From assembly GCA_036345935.2 (NCBI GenBank), contig JADWOT020000002.1, positions 9,578,196-9,642,195 of the forward strand: a stretch of DNA of 64,000 bases, in the 5' to 3' direction. Source of the stretch: Taenia hydatigena. Its lineage: Eukaryota > Platyhelminthes > Cestoda > Cyclophyllidea > Taeniidae. The notes beneath the pieces were generated by a model. The model worked only from the letters and a program-made list of their open reading frames with translations. It had not been told where the DNA came from and searched no databases. Both the position numbers and the translations under genes were made by a program. Shown piece by piece: positions 1 through 10,910 of this stretch. Numbering within the stretch: the first letter of the stretch is position 1; each line of letters opens with the position of its first letter.

Positions 1-3000
1 AAAGTGTACTTAGTAGATGGGTGCGGATGAGTGGATGGGTAGGTGAAAGAAGACGGGTGGCAAATGTGGAGGACAGCCCACCACTACTACTCGGGAGATG
101 TAAGTAGGAGAAGGGAGGAGGCAGGTATAGCAAAGAAAGAAAGTGAGAAATGAATAAGCAAATGTAAAAATTTGTGCGAGGGATGCGTGAAAATAGCTGT
201 ATGGGAGGTAAAGTGTAAGCAGTAGAGCTTGCATGGGCAAGGAAGATGAGTTGGTAGGACCTACGCGGCTGTCAGCGCGCCCTTCCTTTCTCTTAGGGCG
301 AAAGCTGTGCGGTTTGTCATGTCCAGATGACAGCTACGTTCTGGAGAATCAGATCCGTCGAAATGAATGACATTTTATTGCAAACATAATGTCGTACCTT
401 CCGAATAGCTACGAAATTAAAATAAAGAATGCTTTCCAGCATGGGCCTCATGGAAATCTTTGGTATGAAACAGAATACCTTCATGGCGTGTGGAATATGA
501 GGCAGCTTCATTAAGTCAAATTGTGGTCTTGAATGAGAGCATCCAGTTTGTTTCAATTATGCTAATCCACTAATGATGTTTATTTTCCTTAGAACATGTG
601 CCTCCTCCACACTGTCAAGTTTGCGACTGAATGCTCGGAGGGCTTTTGTGTGAAACATTTTGTCAGCACTTCTGAAATACTCCAGGGTAGTCGACATAGG
701 CTGTGGAAAGTCGTCTCACTGCAGAAGGAATCTTATTTTCCGAACTTGCAAGTGACTGTGCTTTCTTTCGCCAAAGTTTAATTCGCATGCACAAGTTGTG
801 TGGTCTCTCGCCGGCAAACTCACCACTGCCCTTAGACATTCCAAAAAGGCAGTTCTTTGAGCTTGTTGTACATATACGCAATTAGCGCTATTGATGGTCA
901 AATACACTGTTCCTTGAATGCACCACCATGGTTCCCTGTTGCTGTTGTTCTGGTGGTGTTTAGAATGGTCCTTACAATGCGCACAAGCAGTCAGTTTAGG
1001 CTAAGGATTCGAATTGTAACAACTCCGACCAGTGTGGGTGCGACTTCAAAGATAAACCTAGCTTGTTTATCTACAGCATGACCTCTTTTGACCAGTCAAG
1101 TGTCATGGTTGTTATCAGCACCAGAAAGAGCCACCGACATGATTGTTTGGCATTTTACGCCCTCCTTTGCGCGTTAATCTTGCTACCTCTCCCAAATTTG
1201 GGGTTAATTTGAGGTTTAATTCATTCGATGCATTTATATCCTTAATTGTCGTTTATAACAAACCCCACTTCGCCCACTGGTATTATTCTTCCTAGTTTAT
1301 GTCAAAAAGGGATTGCCACAGGTAAAAGGCTCCTTTGGAAGAGGGATAAGATGCGATGGAATGGATGAGACAGGAGAGACTGGTTATCATGACAACTACT
1401 GGATCAGCGAGGGTGTGCATTGTGTCGATTGGGTCTAAAGAGTTTTTTTTTCAGACGAGGTCACTGCGCTAATGCCTTGACCCAAATTGACAATGCTTCC
1501 GCGACTCAAGATGAATTGAATGATTATGAAAACCTCTTTGTTATTGTTCACTTACGGGATGAGCTAATTAGCAAGTGTTGTTTTGATGTGAATGGGATTT
1601 TATATTAACGTCAATAACTGAATTGGCTCAAGAGATATCAGTCGTAGTGTGGGCTCGAAAACCATCCATTAACTAATGGTTGAGGGAACCCAGTTATGCA
1701 ACATAGAAAGCTGAGATTAACTTGTTGCTTGTCCGCAATCTTATGCAAACCATCCTGGATGATTCGTTCGGTAAATAAAATATCGGTCTCGTGCAATAGG
1801 CTCTGCCTCCGTGGCAATCTTTGCGTTTGATTAGAAAAAAGGAACGCACTGCAGTCTTGGCATCCTTCCAAGTGCACATGTAACCGTGACGAAGTCTAAT
1901 GCGCTAGTGTGGGGTTTAACTGCATGAGTGATAGGCTGCAGAAGGCAAGATGTGTTGAGGCCCATAAAAATTGGCTCGAGTAGTTCTCCAGTACAAAATT
2001 AAATTTATCCTGGGATTTCATGGCTACGGAAGCCCAATAGTAGCTACTCTTTTAATCACCACGCCTGGCTTAATATAAATGGATGACCAGCTCACTTATA
2101 CCACCTAGCATTTGCGGAAGTCCGCAAGAGGAGGCAGGACCCCAGCTTTTGTTATTAGGCCTCGTGCTGCATTGTTAAAAGGGAAGTCAATCGCAAATTT
2201 CTACATTCTGCTTCTGATTCCTTCCCATTGGAACGAGAGGAGGATGTAAGATATGAAATTGCGCATTTAAACAGTGATGTAAAGATTCACGTTTTGTTAA
2301 GTCAAAGAGCTGGTTTGATTTTATTCCCTTCTCCCATTCGATGTGTTCTTTCTTAACCGTATCCTAGCAGTGTTCAGCATTTGTCTGGCTTCAACACCAG
2401 CTCCGTCAGGCTCGAACTGCACTCCCCATCTTTTGCATATTTTACAATGCCTCTAAATGCTAAGTATAACTTGATTAGGTGCAGACTCTTCTACTCATTC
2501 CGAGCAGTCCACACAATAGACGTTTCAAAGAAGGCTTATGATCACGTAAATGTCACTTTGATAGTATGGTGTGCATTTAAAAAGGGCTTTAAACGCAGCC
2601 AATCTCATGTCGCACTTAAATTTTGTCTCGAAGCTCATAAATAAAGCTGGTTATGAATACGAACTGTAATTACAGCGCGCAGCATAAGGTCATGCTTAAG
2701 TTGGCATATAAGGCAAAATGCCTGAGTGGTTAAATTTAGATAATACAGCGCTCACTCCTGTTCCTTAAGGAGCAGAGTGTCTTTAGTCTGCCTGTAGTAA
2801 CCCCAGACTTTAAACAATTTTGAAGGACATATCCAACGTAACAAAATCGTATGATCTGAAGGGCTGATTTTGATCACCGTTATGTTGGAACTACACGTCA
2901 TCCACGCCTGTGTCATACTAATTAGGCATGAAAGCTGGATTGTTTTGCCGCGATAGAAAGCAGTATTAACAGTTATCACCTGATCAACCACAATTTCGAT

Positions 3001-5899
3001 GCAAACGCTTCAATTATGCCTTTTGGACCAAAGGTCATACCAAATAGTGGCATATGACGGATGCACTTGTCTTGCAATCGGCTCTTGTTTATTTTCTAAG
3101 AACTAAGTACAGCGCGATGAAAGTGATTCGCAACGATTCGCTAAAAGGTGGCGATTTTTAAGGCAAGCAAGATGTTTGTCAACATATACCGTCCTTCCTT
3201 TCTCAAAACCTCACACATTACCGAATCGCGTGTGCTATTTTAGCCAAATTTTTGCATCTCTCTCTCCCATGGACAGGACACTGAATTACCTACTGTAAAC
3301 GACACTTTCTTAGCTCAATGCATTGTCCATGCAGCACGTCAGTGCGTCATTGACCTGGAAATGAATGCATCAATCAACCTAAGTGTGTTGACATTTGCAG
3401 AGGAAATGTTCATGTTAAATTAATAATTCCCTTTGTGGAAGTAAGCGGTCACAGCATTTTTTACACAAGCGCATCACTAACTCAGTCTTTGTCAATCGCC
3501 TTAGGGACCTCGCCACTCTTTCCTGACAGACAGAATGAGATAAAAGCGGGTGAGAGGGTGCGCTCGACAGATAAATAAGTTTTTAGTGCAAAGCGGTGCA
3601 CGCTAAGATGCCATAAACTTGCACCTTACATCCGAAACTCATAATCGGTCCTCATATGCCTTCAACTGCATTTTTCCTCCTACGCCACGTTAGGTTTCAC
3701 ACTCTAATTTGCGTCCCAACAGCCATCGCCACTTTCTGGCTCGTACTCCTTTAAACTCATCTACGAACCAGATATCACCTGTACGACAATATTTTATAAG
3801 AGGTACAATGCAGCGCGATTTTTATAAATTTAGACACTCTTGGTTATGGAGGAATCACCTTAAAATATGGCTGCCTTTAGAAGCAACAAGAACGTTAAGA
3901 CAGTGCATACTCTATGAGTTCCCTCTTTTTTCTCACAGACTAGTTTACCACTGAGGGTAGATATCATTGCACCTCTGCGTCTATAAATGTCTCCTTATTC
4001 TTAAATAGCCGCTTCTTGAAGTTTGAGGGACCTAGATCGTGAGTTCAGCTGCTGCACTGTCATGTTGTTGCAATTCACCGTAACGTTGTATTGTGCTCCC
4101 CTCACAGTGAGACAGCAGATGACTTCCTTCTACGAAGCTGAATGCATGGCTAGAAGATGTCTACTTTTTAGCTGCTCAGATTTCTACTCGATTTTTCGCT
4201 TGCTATATTAAGTTGAGTAAGTGCCGTGAGTAACGAGACTTTGGGAATGCAAATTGCTGTAACATGTAGGCCTTTATAAGATTAATTCCAGCCTTTGAAT
4301 TTAGTCCTCATTGCATTTTTGTTAGTTGGGGACGCTGTTTGAATTTCAGATGATTTCCTAGGTCATGATTTCTATTTTTTACATAAGACAACATGATGAG
4401 TGAAAAAAGCCATAAACAAAAAAGGATGGCTGCAGACTGCTTACCTCTAGCCATCGTTAGACTGTCTCGAGAAGAGGGTGAGAAGACTGCCTTAACAAGA
4501 TGCACTCAAGGGTCATTGGAAGTCCATTGAACAAGAAGGGAACCAAGAATCAATTCCGGTACATTGCACCAGCTTATTTAGCCATCTAGACAGCTACGCC
4601 TTTCTAGTTGGATTCATGATGGGAGGCGACCAGATGCGGAATAACCCTCATTTTATTGCAATGATTTCAGCACTTTAGCCATATCATTTTCTCCTGCGAA
4701 CATCTAAGTAACTCATGGGAAGCGTGCTTGACCCTGCGTGCATAAGGCATGATCTGAAAGGGCATCGTTTTAGTGTGAGGCAAATCCAATTTTGACATGG
4801 CTGGTAAAGGTAGACATTACTTAGACAACCTCTTCCTATATTTAAAAATTTCAACTTTTACGAACGTTAGCTTCGGTGTCTTTAGAGCTTAAAAATGGGT
4901 CAAAAAATGAAGTAAGTAGCCCTTTTGAATCGATTACACTTATCACAGCTATTGTTTGAAACAACACGGAAAGTATGAGCCAAACTAAAAACTCGTGAAT
5001 TATAGGTCTGCCTCATAATTGACAAGATCTTGTGAGACGCTATGTGCCGTGAAATCCTGCCAGAGGGAGATGTTTACGCGATTGACGACCTTAATGTTTA
5101 GTTTTCGAATGTATAAGTGGGAGATTGGACCTCCTCAACGAGAAAAAAATGGCGTAGCGCATGACTGAGTGCCTTCGATACATCCTGTTACGCAACCGTC
5201 TTCTAGCAAGTCTACATCTGCCACTTTAAATGGTTTAAATCACTCCTGCAACGCCAGTTGTCTAACTACTATACCTTCTCCAAGGATCAACATAAGCATA
5301 ACCATATCGACGCCAAGGGGTTTAGCTTTTTTAAAAAGACGTCATACCTTTTTGAAATGCTGGCTAGACAGGATCTAGCCAGATCGCAAGTTTCATCTTA
5401 CAAGTGACCAGCTTTCCAAACTGAATGAAAATTAATAAGGATATGTTTAAAAGTGAAATAAACTGCAAAATTTTAGGAAGCCGCAATGATTAGCTTCCTT
5501 GTGTTGTGCCAAGTACAGCGCGAACTCCTTCGGACAGCCTACGGGTCATCCTCGGATTTTTAAGATGCGCTCACGAGGTGCAGCCAGTAAAAGGTAGAGG
5601 CAGTCCACCATTTTGCCCACCAAAGGCAATACATCATCCCCTCGTTTTTCTTTCCACCTCCTATGCCAAATTAATATATTTTCTGGTAACCCTAATAACG
5701 AGGCGAATTGCTTATCTGATTCTCACAAGATTCAATCCAGCTATTGCTCTACCCAAAGCAGTCATGCGGTCAGTGGCACGATCGAAAATAAAACGTCTTC
5801 TGGCCAACTGACACTATTCCTTGCAAATTTTAAGCGTCGTGCTTGCTTCATTCACATAGCCCGGCCTTGTTGGGGTCTGTTTAATGCTCGCTACGATCG

Positions 5900-6930
5900 T
5901 TGGCTTTGCGTACATGCATATTCCTTCCTTCAGTGCCCTAAGGTAGCAAGGGTTGCATATTCTCTCTTTATGGAACGACGCTCACCATTGCCATTCGCCT
6001 TTTTCCACTCCGGAGCCAAATGCCTTAAGCATATTGGTAAGGAAAAAATGAATTATCTGAATGCTGCATTGCCGCTCAGCAGTCATTGTGCATGGTGGAA
6101 TGGGCAAACGAGTTGAGATGGAAGGTGTAGACCTTTTTGGACGCGATTGAAGAAGGGGAGTAGGAGGAAGTCGGATTGCGTGCTCTCGAAAAAGTAATTG
6201 GCACAGGGTGAACTGTGGGCCAAGTAATGTCCTGAGGCTATACCGAGGAGGAAGCAAACAACAGCAGAGCGCCTGATAAGTGGAGAAAACAACGAAATGC
6301 CTGAGTTGGATGGATTGCTGGCGAACATGCAACCGTAGGAAAGCCAAATGCGGACATGTGACTACAATATTTCTCAAACGAAGGAAGGAAAGTTAGCAGT
6401 ATTGAGAAAAAACACAAAAAAGTCCTTAGAATGAGTAAAGGAAAAATGGTGAAATCTGTATGTCACACATATGTGGTGGTAGGATGAAATGGAGAATAAG
6501 ACTCGATGGAGGGCATGGCATCGCCTAAGAAAAACAAAAAAATCTGCTTAATAAGTGCATTATTTTTAAAATAAAATAAAGAGCGACTTGGGGCTGTTGA
6601 GCGGTGGTGATTTTCGTGGTGAAAATGCATCAAAAAGGTGTTGGATAGGATTATATAAAGGAGCACTGATGCATGTATAGGGCAAAAATAACGTTAGTAG
6701 TGGTGAAATATGTTTCATGCGTGTGATGGGGAGATGAACTAAAAAAATTGGGGTGAAACGATGTCACTATAAGGAGAATGAAGTTATTTAAACAAAGAAT
6801 CATTTGATTTGTATGAAAATTTAACCTTAGGCACGGAAAGTAGATGAAACGTGGATAAAATAAATAGAATGAATGTGCGAGTGAGAGGAGGAGAGAAGTG
6901 CTTCTACCAATAGGCCATGATGCTGGTGGT
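5900..6930 (+). repeat. ~1 kb dispersed repeat, member R1
   Basis: Recurs at 14735-15555 (minus), 27965-28770, 44085-44905 and 50845-51905. Shared landmarks in order: a GCGTACATGCAT box, an AGGYGTAGACCTTT box, GCAATACCRAG followed by AAACA-rich sequence, a GTGACGGGGMGATGAAAT box, GTGAGGTGAAACATCATCA, and the end GCTTCTAYTA then a GGTGGCGGT-like run. Members differ by roughly 20-35%, so the family is old. No ORF is shared. Purine-rich on this strand; no terminal repeats or target duplication identified. Confidence 0.6.
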
Positions 6931-7591
6931 GGCGGTCCCACCGGGACTAGGCGGGAGGGATGTAATCTAGACCTCGATGTGACGCTGATGAAAGCGGTAG
7001 GCATTGGTCCAAATATCTGCCAAACACACAGTGAAGTGAAAGTGGGAGGAGATAATGAGAGGCAAAGAGAGGTGGGTAATTATCTTCAATGGAAGGTCTG
7101 TATAGTATAGCTGAAAGATTTCGCAATTCTCTGCGTGCTTTTACCTAAAGGTATTGACAACCCCTCTAGCGAGATTCAATGCCAACAAGACGGTGATGAT
7201 GGTTGGGTCTGGTTTGAAAATTCTGTGCTCTATCTTGCCTGCCTCGCAACGCGATGCCTTCATAATGAAAAAAACCTGTAAAAGTACAAAAAACTCAGAT
7301 TACCCAGCACTCAAGCCCACAAGGGTTTCATAATCAACGAACCCGTCAACTATTTCCTTCAATCGATAAATCCAGACTCAAAACTTTTCTGGAAGATGAT
7401 GATTACTGTACGTCTGTTGGAAGTCATGGCGGCCATTTCTGCAGTGATGTTCAGAATAATGGTCAAATGAGGGTGGACACTTCGACAGACGAATATACCA
7501 GTGAGTAAATACCTAGAACGCTGTTAATATAGCTCCCATTGTCCAGGATGCTCTTATCTTTGAGCGTTCAAATCGATCTCTGATTGCTCAC

Positions 7592-7888
7592 CTGCAGGAG
7601 TGCCTGAGCCATTTCCAGGACCGTCTTCCCAATAAACATCGCTCCTGCCCTCTTGCGTTCCTCAGTGGCACCCACTGCAAGTATCAAGAGGAACAAACCG
7701 TAGAAGAGGACAGCCACCAGTCTTACTAACAAGAAGCATTCATCGAAAGCATTCCCTTCACACAGTTCTCGAAAGCTCAATACCCTAATTTGATAGAGAG
7801 CAATGCTTGCAGCCACGGTGCTGATGGCGAAAAGGACGATGCGGTTAATTTGGTACAGCACCAATGCGTGCTGGTAGCTGTGTCGACA
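7592..7888 (-). CDS. Possible exon of a multi-pass membrane protein
   Basis: Minus strand, exactly 99 codons between a CTTTTAG acceptor and a CAG|GTGAGC donor, phase 0 at both ends, no stop. Two clear hydrophobic segments: INRIVLFAISTVAASIALY and LVAVLFYGLFLLILAV, separated by a loop (RVLSFRELCEGNAFDE) and followed by a basic stretch EERKRAG. The spacing of Cys, Arg and Leu loosely resembles TM5-TM6 of class C GPCRs of the GABA-B type, but this is a weak resemblance by memory. The copy at 52571-52867 keeps the frame and both splice sites. Confidence 0.4.
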
Positions 7889-8947
7889 CTAAAAGATGTG
7901 GAAGAGTGCGAGTGAAACCAGGATGGCTCTTTGGATCCAGCAATTTGCTCATCACTTTGTTGGCAAGGTGTTCCATTCATGTCATGTAAACGAGATCGTC
8001 AGTTTTGCTCATGACGTGGATAAGTTCAGACTCACAAGTCCCACCACGTCTTGGGAAGGATCTTGGACGCCTTAAATTATAACCCCTACTCTGATAACTG
8101 GCAAATTGACTGGTCTTCTACCGTCAGCCAATTAATCTCTATTCTTTTTAAAATAGTAAATTTTGGACACCCAAATGCTAATTAGTTGTAGTTTTTTCAA
8201 AGAAGAGGATCTCTTAAATACTGAGTGGATCTCAGTCAAACTTTCGGCTATCAGCAAGTCAAAATTTTATGGAAAGGTATTTTTGATAGCTGAAATAGTC
8301 GTCTAGGTTGAAGTGATTGGTGAGTTAGGACTGTGACTTTTGTGGTTGAGGAGGTCGTTTGGAACAAACAATAATGCCTCTTCGTTAACACTTGTCTAAA
8401 TGAGTTTCAGCACCACTCCACAGGTCCGGTCAGGATGATTTTAGTTGTTTGGCTTCTGCAGCTTTCTTATTCTTCGTGATGCAGGGATGGACAAAGGATT
8501 ACAGACGCCATTCATAAGATAACGTCAAAAATAACATTAAAGCCTCACTTTTGATGGTCGTTTTATAAACCACGTCTTTCTGGGGTAGTCCTCATGCAGA
8601 ATCAAACATTTAACACAATTTTTATGGCAGCGCTGTGCAAAAAATTCTTTGCAGGTGTGAAAAGATTTGTGTATTTAAGTGAGCCGTTCTGATGTTCATG
8701 TCTTACCCTAATTTGATGTTTTCATTCAATGGTCTCTATGATGGCATCATGCCCGGATGACAACTCTGTTCAAAAGGATTGAAATTGATTGAGTAAATGA
8801 TCTTCTATTGTCGAAAATGGTAAATTCTTCTGGTACTTGTCTATTTCAAAGAAAGGATACTTTGCAAAGTGGAAGCCATAAAATCTTGAACTTAAAACAG
8901 AACACTCTGATGACAAGTAGGATATGAAGCGGCTTTATGCTTCCTAA

Positions 8948-9307
8948 CTAGCAGATTAAGCTGTTTTTGCTGATTCTTCTTGCGAGATGGAGATAAACCC
9001 ACGGAGATTGTAGTTGTGTTAAAACACAGGTCTCTGCATTGTCAGATTCGCGACCGTTTGCGTTGCTTGGGCGATGCGCTCTGTGTTGTACGTAAGCGAT
9101 GAGTTGAAACATCTTGTAGAACATAACATCCGCAATCAGGCTGCACTCTACTCTACAGAGAATTAAGCGGTGCACAAATATTGCGGCCTGAGGATAACAA
9201 AGAGCTAAAAACACAAGCAAAATGAACAAATGTTTTGAGTTTTGACAAGGGAAGAACAAAAACAATAGCTTAGTCGTAATGATTGCTGTTAAAGTAACCA
9301 CCAGCAT
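8948..9307 (-). CDS. ORF for a multi-pass membrane segment upstream of the 7.6-kb exon
   Basis: Minus strand, 119 codons from an ATG at 9307, open for about 23 more codons upstream. Hydrophobic stretches: MLVVTLTAIITTKLLFLFF and LFILLVFLALCYPQAAIFV, then HRLILCRVECSLIADVMFYK where Arg, Ser-Leu and Lys spacing recalls TM3 of class C receptors. It precedes the 7592-7888 exon on the same strand, so the two could belong to one receptor, but no TM4 exon is visible between them. The copy at 53926-54285 has three amino-acid changes and no stop. Confidence 0.33.
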   Translation of the reverse strand: MLVVTLTAIITTKLLFLFFPCQNSKHLFILLVFLALCYPQAAIFVHRLILCRVECSLIADVMFYKMFQLIAYVQHRAHRPSNANGRESDNAETCVLTQLQSPWVYLHLARRISKNSLIC

Positions 9308-10910
9308 CGATCTTTGCTCTGACGCCTTGCTGTTTGATGAATACTCGGATATCTTCGTTGCGAAATAATCTAACGGTACTTTGGATACATTCTAGAATAG
9401 TCTACACCAACTACAGAAGGCGGACTTACAAATAGGCATGTTTATTTATACCGAAGTTTACATGCACTGCGTTGTTTATGTGGGTGAACTCTACACCCTA
9501 GCCTATCACTAGCAGACCTATGGTTGCCTTCGAAAGTACAAAAAAACAGTGCTTGAAGCCTTCCGTAGGCACCTGTAATTGAGGCCATTAGTAAGCACGT
9601 CCTCTTTCTCAATTACGCCTCCAGCGTCTTAAGTTGGCGTTGCTATCAGTGGCGATAGAACTGGTTCCTAGCATGCGTACCGGAAGTCAAGTCACGTTAA
9701 ACGACCAAATGATGAAACCACCCATAAATATGATCCAACTTTGGAAAGAACTTAAGAAACTGCATTTGCGCGTTTGTGCCTTTAAAATTCATGTAGGCCA
9801 ATTTTGGCTCGCGAAACTGAGATGCACGTATAAGCAAGAAGATCATCCTCTTCTCAACCCCACAATTTTGGTTGACCTTAAAATGTCAATGGGTGCACAC
9901 GTACCCGTTATAAGCAACCCTCTTTACATTTCGGTCATGTAGCTTTGTGCATTGCAGCTACCGCAGCTCATTTCGTGTGTCCCTTTGTCATTGGATACAT
10001 CCTATGTAAATACCCAAGAATCATTCCTTCTGGCTGCTCAATTCAAAAATATTTCCTAATTTTTATGCATCCTATAACAATTGTTGCTTTTTAAACAGAT
10101 TCGCAATTAACTAACAAGCCCATAGTCAACAAGGAGCAGATTACGGCGTAAGATGGATGGTTTCGCTTTTATCTGACCCTTTATTTTAGTGTCTTATGGT
10201 GCTGCTATCCACGTTTGCTTCAAAAAAAGCAATTGGAGCCTATTTCCTGAACATTTATGACATAAACGTTGGAAACTAGCACAGCACTACCCTACACTAA
10301 ACCTTTTTGGATTTTATTCCAAGAGTATGGGCATTCCTAGTTTTAAGCCAGTCAGGCAGAGCGAATCAAGAGTAGCCTCTGCGTACCTTTTAAGTAATTC
10401 ACATTTTTATTTAACCGAACCTTTGCTGACGATTTTATCTTTTTTATTTAAAATGTGCAAAAATTAGCATGACATTTGCATTTGCTAAGGCCAATGAGCC
10501 ACACCCTACATTAATGCCATTTAAAAGAGAAGAATTTGCCCTTTTGAAGCGGACTCAATTCTTTGTGGAAAACAAGCAACACTTTTAAGAATAGCATTAT
10601 TAAAAAAACCTTTGGGTCATTTTATTGCGCTGTTTCACTTTAAATGATGGAAGGCCTAACAGAAGGATGCCTTGGGGCGTAAATAGTCCTTCCACAAATA
10701 AACGCTAACTTAGCAACAAAGTCGTGGCCAAATTATGGGTCAATTTAATCATGTATTTTAAATTTTACTTAATGCCACCATTCTGATAATTACTCTCACC
10801 TGACAGAGGATATTTGCCTATCTGTCTGTCTGGTTATCAGTGCGTTGGAGGGTACTTGGCCAACAAGATCCAAAAACTGCCTCCAGACCTACTCATGAAG
10901 CCATTTTCAA
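9308..10910. other. No gene seen
   Basis: Present in both direct copies. A plus-strand open stretch at 9634-9942 is shared but has no start, splice sites or known motif. AT-rich, otherwise featureless. Confidence 0.5.

Noticed and set aside
1..240. Pro/Leu/Tyr-rich minus-strand ORF, repeated at 44949-45179
   Set aside because: Low-complexity purine-rich DNA gives such frames; no start context or motif.
5613..6116. 167-codon plus-strand ORF, also open in copy 2 (50552-51055)
   Set aside because: It runs into the dispersed repeat R1, overlaps another open frame, has no known motif and is the kind of chance frame expected in 64 kb; conservation equals that of surrounding non-coding DNA.
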